Notes: generated from the sequence alone by a model not told the origin. A stretch of DNA of 64,000 bases from DAIMFL01 sp964372215 (GCA_964372215.1 CAYJQC010000009.1:1-64000); one strand, 5' to 3'. Shown: positions 1-10,324, counted from the first letter of the stretch. Numbers and translations are program-made.

Positions 1-2009
1 GGGCCGGGCCGCACCATCGCCACCTCGACCACCAGGTCGTAGAAATAGCGGGGGCGCAATCGCGGCAGCATGGTCATCAGCGCCCGGCTCTCGACCTGGA
101 ACACGCCGACGGAATCGGCCTGGCACAGCATGTCGTAGACCGCCGGATCCTCCTGCGGCACGGTGGCAAGATCGACCTCGCGGCCCCAGTGCCGGCGGAT
201 CAGCTCGAAGCCCTTGGCCAGGCAGGTCAGCATGCCCAACGCCAGCACGTCGACCTTCAATATGCCGAGCGCGTCGAGATCGTCCTTGTCCCATTCGATG
301 ACGGTGCGGTCCGCCATCGCCGCATTCTCGATCGGCACCACCTCGTCCAAACGCCCGCGGGTCATGACGAAGCCGCCGACATGCTGCGACAGGTGGCGCG
401 GAAAGCCGATGAGCGCGCGCGCCAGGCGCAGCGCGAGCGCCAGCCGGCCGCGGGTCGGATCGAGGCCAAGCTCGCGCACCTGGTCCTCGGCGACGCCCTT
501 GCTGCCCCAGCCCATGATGGTGCCGGAGAGCGCCGCGACGGTATCGAGCGAGAGCCCCAGCGCCTTGCCGACCTCGCGGATCGCGCCGCGGCCGCGATAG
601 CAGATGACGGTGGCGGCCAGGCCGGCGCGCGCGCGCCCGTACTTGCCGTAGATGTACTGGATCACCTCCTCGCGCCGCTCATGCTCGAAATCGACGTCGA
701 TGTCCGGCGGCTCGTTGCGCGCCGCGCTGACGAAGCGCTCGAACAGCAGGTCGTGGCAGGCCGGGTCGACCGCGGTGACACCGAGGCAGTAGCACACCGC
801 CGAATTGGCCGCCGAGCCACGGCCCTGGCACAGGATGTCGCGCGACCGGGCGAAGCGGACGATGTCGTGGACGGTCAGGAAATAGGGCGCGTAGCCGAGC
901 TGCTCGATCAGCGCCAGCTCGTGCGCCAGCGCGCCCTTGACCTTGTCCGGCACGCCGGCGGGATAGCGCCCGGCCGCGCCCTGCCAGGTCAATTGAATCA
1001 GTTCCTGCTGCGGCGTGCGGCCCTCGCCGGTCAGCTCGTCCGGATATTCGTAGCGCAGCTCGTCCAGGCTGAAGCGGCAGCGTGTCGCGATCTCCGTCGT
1101 GCGCGCCACCGCCTCCGGCCAGGGGGCGAACAGCCGCGCCATCTCCGCCGCCGGCTTCAGGTGCCGCTCGGCATTGGCGAGCAGGCGATAGCCGGCCTGG
1201 TCGATGGTGCAGCCTTCGCGGATGCAGGTCAGCACGTCCTGCAGCACGCGCCGCTCGGGCGCGTGGTAATGCACGTCGTTGGTGGCGACCAGCGGCGTGC
1301 CGTGGCTCTCGGCGAGCCGCGCCAGGGCGGCGATGCGCCGCGCATCGTCGCCGCGATGCAGCCACTGGGCGGCGAGATAGGCGCGGCCCGGGAAGGCCGT
1401 CGCCAGCTTTGCAAGCGACTGGGAAAACCACGGCGGCACAGAGGCATGGAGGGAACGAGCCTGGGCTGGCTGGCGCCCCCCCACCCTATCCCTCCCCCAC
1501 GAGGGGGGAGGGAACTCGACCGAGCCCCTTCTCGAATCCCCCTCCCCCTTGATGGGGGAGGGTTGGGGTGGGGGTGAAACACCGATGGATGGACCTGCAG
1601 GCAAGAATTCCTCCGGCGGCACGGCGATGACGATCAGCCCCTCGCCCCATTCCATGACGTCATCGAGGCCGAGGTGGCACTCGCCCTTGGTGGCGCGGCG
1701 CTTGCCGGTCGTCAGCAGGCGGCACAGCCTGCCATAGGCGGCGCGGTCGGTCGGATAGGCGAGCAGGCCGAAGCCGTCCTGCAGGTCGAGCCGGACGCCG
1801 ACGACGAAACGGATGCCGGCCTCCTTCGCCGCCTGATGGGCGCGCACGATGCCGGCCAGGCTGTTGCGGTCGGTGATGGCGATCACGTCATGGCCGAGCG
1901 CCGCGGCGGCGAGCGCCAGCTCCTGCGGATGGGAGGCGCCGCGCAGGAAGCTGAAATTGCTGGTCGCCTGCAGCTCGACATAGGCAGGAGAACGGGAAGA
2001 GGCGGTCAT
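1..2009 (-). CDS. dnaE2: Error-prone DNA polymerase DnaE2 (ImuC), 3' end cut by the window edge
   Basis: This is the catalytic subunit of the ImuA-ImuB-DnaE2 translesion polymerase, which carries out SOS mutagenesis. About 669 codons are visible. The N-terminus (YVELQATSNFSFLRGASH) is the typical start of the PHP domain. PDIDVDF near residue 436 carries the catalytic aspartates of the Pol III alpha fold. The ATG at 2009 overlaps the stop of vapC as ATGA, so translation is probably coupled. A palindromic repeat (1474-1579) adds about 36 residues rich in Pro, Gly and Arg near residues 144-179 of the PHP domain. I followed the frame codon by codon through it and it stays open. The C-terminal part lies beyond position 1. 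Confidence 0.93.
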   Translation of the reverse strand, partial: MTASSRSPAYVELQATSNFSFLRGASHPQELALAAAALGHDVIAITDRNSLAGIVRAHQAAKEAGIRFVVGVRLDLQDGFGLLAYPTDRAAYGRLCRLLTTGKRRATKGECHLGLDDVMEWGEGLIVIAVPPEEFLPAGPSIGVSPPPQPSPIKGEGDSRRGSVEFPPPSWGRDRVGGRQPAQARSLHASVPPWFSQSLAKLATAFPGRAYLAAQWLHRGDDARRIAALARLAESHGTPLVATNDVHYHAPERRVLQDVLTCIREGCTIDQAGYRLLANAERHLKPAAEMARLFAPWPEAVARTTEIATRCRFSLDELRYEYPDELTGEGRTPQQELIQLTWQGAAGRYPAGVPDKVKGALAHELALIEQLGYAPYFLTVHDIVRFARSRDILCQGRGSAANSAVCYCLGVTAVDPACHDLLFERFVSAARNEPPDIDVDFEHERREEVIQYIYGKYGRARAGLAATVICYRGRGAIREVGKALGLSLDTVAALSGTIMGWGSKGVAEDQVRELGLDPTRGRLALALRLARALIGFPRHLSQHVGGFVMTRGRLDEVVPIENAAMADRTVIEWDKDDLDALGILKVDVLALGMLTCLAKGFELIRRHWGREVDLATVPQEDPAVYDMLCQADSVGVFQVESRALMTMLPRLRPRYFYDLVVEVAMVRPG
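1474..1579. repeat. Palindromic repeat, family A, copy 1, inside dnaE2
   Basis: This element of about 106 bp is made of two G/C-run hairpins: CCCTCCCCC paired with GGGGGAGGG at each end, joined by a short unrelated spacer. Its reverse complement matches the intergenic copy at 19248-19352 closely, including the shared ends (TTTCACCCCCACCCC and GGGGGAGGGATAGGGTGG). It lies wholly inside the dnaE2 reading frame and contains no stop in that frame. Confidence 0.88.
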
Positions 2010-2437
2010 CCGCCCGGCCCCGCCGCCGTGCCGAGCTGCCGCACCAGCGGCGCCAGCGTCGTCTGCCGCACCCGACGGCAGAAGGCCGCGTCCGAGGTCA
2101 CCAGCACGCCGCCGGCCGCCTCGGCACAGGCGAGATACAGGCAGTCATACACGGGATGCTCGAGCGCAAGCGCCATCTGCAGGGCGCGTCCGACGAAGCC
2201 GCTCGCCGGCAGAATTGCCGGCAGGCCGTCGAGACAGGCCGCCACGATATGCGCCGCCTGCTCCTCGCCGATCTCCCCGCGCACCGCCTTCTTCCAGGCG
2301 ATGTTGGCGACCTCGGAGAGCGCGAGATCGGGCGCATAGAGATCGTCGCCGCCCGCCAGCAGCCCGGTGGCTTCCGCGTGCAGGTCCTCCCGCACGAACC
2401 ACTTGATGACCACGCTGGCGTCGACCACGAGGATCAT
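2006..2437 (-). CDS. vapC: VapC-family PIN-domain ribonuclease toxin
   Basis: This 143-residue protein is a single PIN domain. It has the four expected acidic residues: D6 (VVDASVV), E42 (LSEVAN), D98 (VYDCLYLA) and D116 (VTSDAAF). VapC toxins are Mg-dependent endoribonucleases that usually cut tRNA or rRNA. The start ATG overlaps the stop of the upstream antitoxin gene (ATGA), and its own stop overlaps the start of dnaE2 in the same way. The toxin is therefore wired into the mutasome operon. The cellular target cannot be read from the sequence. Confidence 0.85.
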   Translation of the reverse strand: MILVVDASVVIKWFVREDLHAEATGLLAGGDDLYAPDLALSEVANIAWKKAVRGEIGEEQAAHIVAACLDGLPAILPASGFVGRALQMALALEHPVYDCLYLACAEAAGGVLVTSDAAFCRRVRQTTLAPLVRQLGTAAGPGG

Positions 2438-2673
2438 CGGCGACGGTCCTCACGCAGCAGCCGGGTGCTGTCGGTCTGCGCGGTCCTGGCCGGCGTCATC
2501 GCTGCGATGCGGCCGGCCTTGGCGCGGAACTTCTTCAGGCGCTCCTGCTCATGCACGATGCCGGACAGCAGCTCCCGGAGTTCCGCCTCGAGCGAGCGGT
2601 GATTGTCGCGCGCCCGGCTCTTCAGCTTCTCCACCACGGCGGCGTCGAGATTGCGGATGGTCACGGTGGCCAT
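2434..2673 (-). CDS. vapB: VapB/FitA-like ribbon-helix-helix antitoxin
   Basis: This 79-residue protein starts MATVTIRNLDAAVVEKLKSR, which is the ribbon-helix-helix DNA-binding segment typical of FitA/VapB antitoxins. It is followed by the helix RSLEAELRELLSGI and a charged, probably disordered tail that would wrap the toxin. I chose the internal ATG at 2673 because a GGAGG sits just upstream; an ATG 17 codons earlier would put the putative operator inside the gene. It should neutralise VapC and repress its own promoter. Confidence 0.82.
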   Translation of the reverse strand: MATVTIRNLDAAVVEKLKSRARDNHRSLEAELRELLSGIVHEQERLKKFRAKAGRIAAMTPARTAQTDSTRLLREDRRR

Positions 2674-2692
2674 GTTTTCCTCCGAGGACAGT

Positions 2693-2724
2693 ATGACTGC
2701 ATAATGATAGCATAATGCCGTCAT
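2693..2724. promoter_or_regulatory. Putative VapBC operator/promoter between imuB and vapB
   Basis: This AT-rich island in GC-rich DNA has a direct repeat GCATAATG (2699-2706 and 2710-2717) flanked by inverted ATGAC (2693-2697) and GTCAT (2720-2724). It lies 20-51 nt upstream of the vapB start, where antitoxin autorepression sites normally lie. The architecture is visible; its role is inferred. Confidence 0.5.
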
Positions 2725-2736
2725 ATGGCCAGACCC

Positions 2737-4500
2737 TCAGCCGAACAGCCCGTGCAGGAACCAGCGCGGCGGCGCCGCGCCCTCATCGCCTGCGATCTCG
2801 CGATAGATCCAGTAGCGCCGGCCCTCGCCGTCCTCGATCCGGAAATAGTCGCGGCCCGGCGGCAGCGCCGCCTCCGGGGCGGCGGCGTGCCACCATTCCG
2901 GCAGCAGCCGCTCCGGCCCTTCGGCATGGGCGACGCGGTGGAGCACCGGGCCGCGGCGGAACAGGGCCGGCGGATGGTCGGGCATGAGCGCGGTCGCCTG
3001 CACCGGCTCCGGCCGGTCGAAGAGCCGCAGCGGCCGCGGCCGCGAGCGCAGGGCGGCCCAGGTGCCGCGCGCCGCCGCCCTGGCCGCCGGCAGCCGCGAG
3101 GCCGCGCGCTCTGGCAGATGGCTGTCGCGCGGCACCAGGCAGGTCACCCGGTCGAAGCCGAAACGGTTGCCGAGCCGGTCGATCAGGTCGGCAAGGGTGG
3201 CGGTGGTGATCTCGGAGTCGCCGCAGGGGCGCCGGGGCACGGAGGCGGACGCGGCATTTCTTTGGTCACGCGCGGGCTTGACCCGCGCATCCATGGCGCC
3301 GTCCGCGCGATGTCGCCATGGATCGCCGGGTCGTTGCCCGGCGATGACACGTTTCTCTCCGTCCGTCGGCACGCGCGATGCGCTTCCTTTTCCCGCATCC
3401 CGCCCGATGACGAGCTGCAGGGCGGTGAGCGGCTCCACGATCGCGGCCTCGAGGGTCATCACCTCGACGCCGAAGCCGGGATCGAGGCGGTCGAGATGCC
3501 CGGCGAACAGCCGGGCGAGCGCCGCCGGATCGCGATTGGGCCGGCTGGTGCCGATGGCGGCGCGGCGCAGGGAGCCATCGACCCGGTAGAGGCTGAGCAC
3601 CAGCCGCCGGGCGCCGGCCTGCGCCGCGTCGAGATCGCGGCACAGCCGGACCAGCAGCCGGTCGATCCCGGCGGCCAGGCCGTCGCGATGCCCGACCGGC
3701 TCGGCGAAGACGATGCGGACGAGATGCGGCGGCGCCGGCTGGCGCGGCGAGATCGGCTCGGGCAGGCCGCCCAGCGCCTGGTCGAGGCGGCGGCCCACGG
3801 CCTCGCCGAAGCGGCGCGCGAGGGTCGCCCGCGGCAGCGGATAGAGATCGCCGACCCGGCGCAGGCCGAGCCGGGCGAGCCCCGCCGCCGCCGCGGGCGC
3901 GAGGCGCAGGGCGGCCACCGGAAGGGGGGCCAGCACCGCCCGCGCCACCTGCTGGTCGATCGGGCCGGGCGCGACGCGCGCGCCGTCGCCCCCGGCCTGC
4001 TTCAGAAACCGCGCCGCTGCCCAGGCCGCGCCGGGCGTGTCGGCAAGGCCGGCGCGCGCCGCATAACCGAAGCGGCGCAGCCGGCCGGTGAGATCGGCGA
4101 GCAGCGCCGCCTCGCCGCCGAACAGATGGGCGCAGCCGGTGACGTCGAGCCACAGCCCGGCGCCGGCCGTCCCGCTGTCCGCCGCGGCCTCGACGGCGAC
4201 CAGCGGGGTGTAGCGCCGGCCCCAGTCGGCCAGCCGGGCGAGCGCCGCACCATCGCCCGCCGGATCGGCCGGCCGGGTCGCAAGATCGGGCGCCAGCGCC
4301 CGGGCGTCGGCCAGCGACATGCCCGGGGCGATGCCGGCCGTCGCCGCCCGCGCGTCGACGGCGGCCACCAGGCTGCGCCCGCCGACGGCGAGGGTGGTGA
4401 CCAGGGCGCGCGTCGGCGCCCCGTCCCCCTCAGCCCGCTGCCGGAGCCGCAGCCGGTCGGTCGCGAAGCGCGGCAGCCAGAGCGAGATCACCCGTCCCAT
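2737..4500 (-). CDS. imuB: ImuB, inactive Y-family polymerase homologue of the mutasome
   Basis: This 587-residue protein starts MGRVISLWLPRFATDRLRLR, the usual ImuB N-terminus, where the catalytic acidic residues of active Y-family polymerases are absent. In the family, ImuB links the beta clamp, ImuA and DnaE2 instead of making DNA. The C-terminus (DYFRIEDGEGRRYWIYRE followed by WFLHGLFG) is also typical. I chose the ATG at 4500, which overlaps the end of imuA by 71 nt; a longer frame to 4596 adds no recognisable sequence. A palindromic repeat (3265-3349) adds about 28 residues near positions 385-412 without breaking the frame. Confidence 0.92.
   Translation of the reverse strand: MGRVISLWLPRFATDRLRLRQRAEGDGAPTRALVTTLAVGGRSLVAAVDARAATAGIAPGMSLADARALAPDLATRPADPAGDGAALARLADWGRRYTPLVAVEAAADSGTAGAGLWLDVTGCAHLFGGEAALLADLTGRLRRFGYAARAGLADTPGAAWAAARFLKQAGGDGARVAPGPIDQQVARAVLAPLPVAALRLAPAAAAGLARLGLRRVGDLYPLPRATLARRFGEAVGRRLDQALGGLPEPISPRQPAPPHLVRIVFAEPVGHRDGLAAGIDRLLVRLCRDLDAAQAGARRLVLSLYRVDGSLRRAAIGTSRPNRDPAALARLFAGHLDRLDPGFGVEVMTLEAAIVEPLTALQLVIGRDAGKGSASRVPTDGEKRVIAGQRPGDPWRHRADGAMDARVKPARDQRNAASASVPRRPCGDSEITTATLADLIDRLGNRFGFDRVTCLVPRDSHLPERAASRLPAARAAARGTWAALRSRPRPLRLFDRPEPVQATALMPDHPPALFRRGPVLHRVAHAEGPERLLPEWWHAAAPEAALPPGRDYFRIEDGEGRRYWIYREIAGDEGAAPPRWFLHGLFG
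3265..3349. repeat. Palindromic repeat, family B, copy 1, inside imuB
   Basis: This 85-bp element runs from GTCACGCGCGGGCTTGACCC to the end GCCCGGCGATGAC. It is an imperfect long palindrome with CCATGG-type inner arms. The same family occurs in intergenic DNA at 13069-13152, 17389-17473 and, more degenerate, at 45839-45939. It is read in frame as part of imuB. Confidence 0.88.
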
Positions 4501-5176
4501 CGTGCCACTCCATCTCCCAATCGCGCGGCCGCCCGCCGCGACAGCGCAGCAGCTCGACATGCCAGCGCGCGGACCCGCCGGCCGCAAGCCCGGCACCGGG
4601 CGGGGGGGGGACGCGCCAGCGGGCCGGCGCCGGCGCGCCGCCGCCGGCGCGCCGGCCCAGCACCAGCCCGGTCGCCCCGCCGGCCTCGGCGGCGAGCTGC
4701 AGCCGCCGCCCGGCGGTCAGGTCGAGCCCGTCGAGCTCGGCCACCACCGCGGCCAGGCCGGGGCAGCGCAGCCCCTCCTCCATCGCCCAGAGCAGCTCGG
4801 CTGGCTTGGCCGCCTCGAGCAGGATCAGCCGGCCGGGATCGAGGCCGAAGGCGGCGAGGCCGGGGCCGTAGAGATCGATGCGCCGGGCGCACCACAGCGC
4901 CGGCCGGGTATCGCCGCCCAGCAGCCGGGCGAGCAGGGCCAGGCCGAAGCCGGTCGCCGCCGCGTCCCCGGACCCGCCATCCGGGCCGGCCAGCACCTCA
5001 TGCAGGCAGCCGGTCGCCAAGCCGCCGCCGAGCGCCGTATCGACGGCGGGGATGCCGAGGGCCAGGGCCGGGCGGGGCGCCGATCCGCCCCGCTCCAGGC
5101 GTCCGAGCGCCTCACGCAATTCATTGATCTTGCGTATTTTTACAGCAACAGGCGTGGAGGATTCCGGGGTCGGCAT
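4430..5176 (-). CDS. imuA: ImuA, RecA-like mutasome accessory protein
   Basis: This 248-residue protein begins with IRKINELREALGRLE, followed by LGIPAVDTALGGGLATGCLHEV, the ImuA version of the RecA/SulA core. In this family ImuA works with ImuB and DnaE2 in damage-induced mutagenesis, probably by controlling RecA contact. It is the first gene of the operon. An alphaproteobacterial LexA box lies about 32 nt upstream of its ATG. The 3' end overlaps imuB. Confidence 0.88.
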   Translation of the reverse strand: MPTPESSTPVAVKIRKINELREALGRLERGGSAPRPALALGIPAVDTALGGGLATGCLHEVLAGPDGGSGDAAATGFGLALLARLLGGDTRPALWCARRIDLYGPGLAAFGLDPGRLILLEAAKPAELLWAMEEGLRCPGLAAVVAELDGLDLTAGRRLQLAAEAGGATGLVLGRRAGGGAPAPARWRVPPPPGAGLAAGGSARWHVELLRCRGGRPRDWEMEWHDGTGDLALAAALRDRPAAAPAAG

Positions 5177-5207
5177 GGCCTGCGTCCGCAGTCGGAGGGG
5201 TAAGATT

Positions 5208-5222
5208 GTTCGTGTTTTGTTC
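5208..5222. promoter_or_regulatory. LexA (SOS) box of the imuA operon
   Basis: The sequence GTTCGTGTTTTGTTC is an exact GTTC-N7-GTTC, the LexA-binding direct repeat known from Alphaproteobacteria. It lies just upstream of imuA, the gene group most consistently controlled by LexA in this class. Confidence 0.88.
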
Positions 5223-5312
5223 TATAAACCTGCCGGCCCAGAGTCAAGAGGGTGGGTCAAGAGCGCGGATCAGATTGCCAGGCCGGCGGTCACGCCAGGA
5301 TCGGGCGCCGGG

Positions 5313-7542
<2,230 letters not shown>

Positions 7543-7556
<14 letters not shown>

Positions 7557-8034
7557 GACGATTCAGATTCCAGATCGAGTAGGACTTGTAGGTGTCGCTG
7601 AGAAAGCGGTCATCGGAATCGTACGGGAACACGACCCATAGCGGTCCCTTGTCGCGCACCGACATCGGCTGGCCGTCGAGCGCATAGGCGATCAGCAGAT
7701 CGTCGCTGTCGAAGGCCTCGAACGGGATGGTCACGCGATAATCGTTGATCGCGTCCGCCAGCACCTCGGCGCCGGCGGCCTGCAGGGCCTCGACCAGGCG
7801 GCGGCCGGTGACACCGGTAAAGGTCACCGGCCCTTCGGTCCAAGGGCTGCCGGTGGTGATCTCGGTGCCGCCGAGCTGACGCAGGTCATCCATGGTCAGC
7901 GCGCGCTCGCCGTCGGGGAGCCCGGTCACCACCAGGATCGGTTCCTCGGCGCGGGCCGGCGACGCGAGCCAGCCGGTCGCGACAAGCGCCAGCAGAAGCA
8001 TGGCGCCGAGGCGCGGGGCGATACGCAAATCCAT
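7543..8034 (-). CDS. Secreted small protein with oxidoreductase molybdopterin-binding (SUOX-like) fold, no cysteine
   Basis: This 163-residue protein has a signal peptide (MDLRIAPRLGAMLLLALVAT with cleavage after ARA), then EPILVVTGL, FTGVTGRRLVEAL and a C-terminal region with PLWVVFPYD, as in small proteins of the sulfite-oxidase molybdopterin-fold family. True enzymes of the fold bind molybdenum through a cysteine, but this protein has none. A binding or sensing role is therefore more likely than catalysis. I chose the ATG at 8034 because it is preceded by CCGGAGGTCC and begins the signal peptide. Its stop overlaps the kinase gene, suggesting it is the kinase's periplasmic partner (inference). 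Confidence 0.72.
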
Positions 8035-8161
8035 GGTCGGACCTCCGGGGTTCGGAATTTGACATGCAGCGATAGAGCCTACGAGCGTCGGACGGCAAGC
8101 CCGATCGTCCCGTAGCCGTTCAGTCTGTTGCCAGTCTGTTGCGCGGCCCGTTTCCAAAGGC

Positions 8162-8182
8162 TTAAGTAGTTATCCTACCTAA
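8162..8182. promoter_or_regulatory. Imperfect palindrome in the divergent promoter region
   Basis: This AT-rich 21-bp inverted repeat has outer arms TTA/TAA and inner arms GTAG/CTAC around the centre TTATC. It lies 128 nt upstream of the SUOX-like gene and 138 nt upstream of the thioesterase gene, which are divergent. It has the form of a dimeric regulator site; the regulator is unknown. Confidence 0.4.
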
Positions 8183-8319
8183 CCACCTCTGCCCCGCGCC
8201 ACCGCTTGGGAATGGGCCGGCATTCGGGCGGCCCGCGAGAATCCGGGAATCCGGCGACGCCCGCCCGGGAGGACGGTTCCCCTGGACAGGCCGGCCGGGC
8301 TCCGGCACCCTCCCGCGCC

Positions 8320-8766
8320 ATGCCCGATACCCTGGACCACGACAAACACGGCCCCTCCGCCGCCTACGGCGCGCTGATCGGCTATCGCCTGGTCGCCTGG
8401 CGCGAGGATTACGCCGAGATCGAGATCGATCTCGGGCCGCAGCACCTGAACGGCCACGGCATCCCCCATGGCGGCCTGATCATGACCCTGCTCGACAGCG
8501 CCTGCGGCTATGCCGGGGTGTACTGCCCGGTGCCGGGCAACGTGCGCCACGCGGTGACGCTGTCGCTCACCACCCAGTTCGTCGGCCAGGCGCGCGGCTT
8601 CGGCCGGCTCACCGCGACCGGCCGCAAGACCGGCGGCGGCCGCAGCATCTACTTCACCACCGGCGAGGTGCGCGACGCCGACGGGCGGCTCATCGCCCAG
8701 GCCAGCGGCACCTTCCGCTACCGCAAGGGCAGCGAAGACCCGGCCGGCCAGAAGCGCGGGGACTGA
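8320..8766 (+). CDS. PaaI-type hotdog-fold acyl-CoA thioesterase
   Basis: This 148-residue single hotdog domain has the family motif NGHGIPHGGLIMTLLDSACG (about residues 44-63), where the HGG stretch and following Asp form the acyl-CoA hydrolysis site. The C-terminus ends in the usual strand QASGTFRYRKG. It probably hydrolyses small or aromatic acyl-CoA thioesters in the cytoplasm. The ATG at 8320 starts the conserved domain; a longer frame from 8206 has only low-complexity residues. It stands alone, divergent from the SUOX-like gene, so the substrate cannot be inferred. Confidence 0.8.
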   Translation: MPDTLDHDKHGPSAAYGALIGYRLVAWREDYAEIEIDLGPQHLNGHGIPHGGLIMTLLDSACGYAGVYCPVPGNVRHAVTLSLTTQFVGQARGFGRLTATGRKTGGGRSIYFTTGEVRDADGRLIAQASGTFRYRKGSEDPAGQKRGD

Positions 8767-8769
8767 CGA

Positions 8770-8904
8770 CCCTCACCCTCCCATCGCCGACGCGATGGGC
8801 CCCGCCCTCTCCCCGGCGGGGAGAGCGAGAAGAACACAACGGCATTCAACCCTCTCCCGCAAAGGCGGGAGAGGGTGCCGAGCGTCAGCGAGGCGGGTGA
8901 GGGC
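8770..8904. repeat. Compound palindromic repeat, family A-like
   Basis: This intergenic element between the convergent thioesterase and enoyl-CoA hydratase genes has nested arms. CCCTCACCC at its left end pairs with GGGTGAGGG at its right end. Inside it are CCCTCTCCCCGGCGGGGAGAG and CCCTCTCCCGC-AAA-GCGGGAGAGGG. It may work as a bidirectional terminator. Confidence 0.75.
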
Positions 8905-8910
8905 TTCGCA

Positions 8911-9687
8911 TCACCGTCCGACGAATCCCGGCTTCCGCTTGGCCAGGAAGGCGGCGACGCCAGTGCGATAATCCTCGGTCGCGCAGGAGGCGTAGCCCTC
9001 GGCGAACTCCGCCGGCGTGAGCGCGCCGCCCTCGGCGAGCCGCCGGGTCGCCCGCTTGTGATAGGCGTGGCCGAGCGGCGCGCCGTCGGCGATCCGCCGG
9101 GCCGTCGCCGCCACCTCCGTCTCCAGCGCGCCATCGTCGACCACGCGGGTCACCAGCCGCTTGGCCAGCGCCTCCTCGGCGTCGAACACCCGGCCCTCCA
9201 GCAGGATCTCCAAGAGCGTCGCGCGGCCGACCAGCTCGAGAAAGGCGCCCAATTCCGGATAGGGCATGGTGACGCCGAGGCGCTGGATCGGCACGCCGAA
9301 GCGGGCCGAGCGCGCGGCGATTCGCAAGTCGCACATGACCGCGATCTCCAGCCCCGCCCCGGTGCACGGCCCGTGGATCTGCGCCACCGTCGGCTTGGGC
9401 AGATCGCGCAGGGCGAACAGCGCGTCGACCATGACGGTGCCGTAGTCCCGCGCCTTCCGCGGCGTGCCGCGCGACGTCTCGAACTCCGAGATGTCGGCGC
9501 CGGCGCCGAAGCCCTTGCCCGCGCCCGTGACGATCACGCAGCGCACGCCGTCGTCCGTCGCCAGGGCATGCGCCACCTCGCCGAGCTTGCGCCACATCGG
9601 CAGGTCGACGGCATTGAGCTTGTCCGGCCGGTTGAGCGTGACGGTGGCGATGTCGCCATCGCGGGCGAGGAGAATGGAGGGGGACAT
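8911..9687 (-). CDS. Enoyl-CoA hydratase/isomerase family protein
   Basis: This 258-residue crotonase-fold protein has VTLNRPDKLNAVD near the N-terminus, the oxyanion loop GAGKGFGAGADISEF, and the second loop HGPCTGAGLEIAVMCDLRIA. In classical hydratases two glutamates act as acid and base; here the second catalytic region reads RLGVTMPYPELG, so the exact reaction is uncertain. The likely role is hydration or isomerisation of an acyl-CoA in fatty or aromatic acid breakdown. No other beta-oxidation gene is nearby. Confidence 0.85.
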   Translation of the reverse strand: MSPSILLARDGDIATVTLNRPDKLNAVDLPMWRKLGEVAHALATDDGVRCVIVTGAGKGFGAGADISEFETSRGTPRKARDYGTVMVDALFALRDLPKPTVAQIHGPCTGAGLEIAVMCDLRIAARSARFGVPIQRLGVTMPYPELGAFLELVGRATLLEILLEGRVFDAEEALAKRLVTRVVDDGALETEVAATARRIADGAPLGHAYHKRATRRLAEGGALTPAEFAEGYASCATEDYRTGVAAFLAKRKPGFVGR

Positions 9688-9811
9688 GGGTGTCAGAACT
9701 ATCCTTCGAATGCCAAAGGCGCGGCAGTCAAACTAACAATCCTGGATGGGCATGCAATCCGTGACCGCCAAGCGGCTACCGGCCGGCGTCATTCCGGTGG
9801 CGCCGCCAGTT

Positions 9812-10225
9812 TTACCAACCTTCCCCATCTGCTACCGCGCGAACGAACCCAGCGAAGTTGTGGCTGAGAGGCCGAACGTCCTCTCTGATCATGAGAATGA
9901 ACGGGATAGCCACGTAGCGACATGGCTCGCTTGACCAGTCGATCCCGTAGGCGATTCCACCGCCGTTCGAACCAATGAGGGTGATGTCGCCAACGCACTG
10001 GTCCACTTGGTACTGCTCATTCCGCGCATGAATGTCCTCGGCTCGCCAGAGACACAAATATCCCTTCTCGTCTACGAGCGCTTCGTATCCATTGGATTGG
10101 GCTAGAAATACTCGGTAATCCTGCGGCAACGCCCGCGCAACGGCCTTCTCGGCTCGGGCAATGGCTTGCTGATCGGCTGGAGGCTCCAATCCACTTGACC
10201 GGAGCAGCTTCGGAATGCCCGGCAC
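9812..10225 (-). CDS. SUKH (SMI1/KNR4) family protein, possible immunity protein
   Basis: This 137-residue protein has the SUKH pattern: LEPPADQQAIARAEKAVARA, then LPQDYRVFLAQSNGYEAL, then a late FAGFVRAVADGEGW segment. SUKH proteins are best known as immunity proteins of polymorphic toxin systems, although some are not. I prefer the GTG at 10225 because GGAGG lies 8 nt upstream; an ATG at 10267 would add 14 residues. Its base composition is visibly lower in GC than its neighbours, which suggests transfer. It lies about 100 nt downstream of a patatin phospholipase on the same strand. Confidence 0.72.
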   Translation of the reverse strand: MPGIPKLLRSSGLEPPADQQAIARAEKAVARALPQDYRVFLAQSNGYEALVDEKGYLCLWRAEDIHARNEQYQVDQCVGDITLIGSNGGGIAYGIDWSSEPCRYVAIPFILMIREDVRPLSHNFAGFVRAVADGEGW

Positions 10226-10324
10226 GGTCCTTGCCTCCGTCCATGTCGGACAGAGACCGCAGCACAAATGATCTATGGTTTCAATGATGCGACGATCGAA
10301 ACGCGATGTTTGAGCCTCGACGGC

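Noticed and set aside
1430..1620. dnaE2 as a pseudogene broken by the repeat
   Set aside because: I translated across the repeat; codon phase is the same on both sides and no stop occurs, so the frame is intact.
2725..5127. An 800-codon open frame on the plus strand opposite imuA-imuB
   Set aside because: It is a product of high GC: composition is rich in Arg, Gly, Ala and Pro with no family motif, and the opposite strand has well-supported genes.
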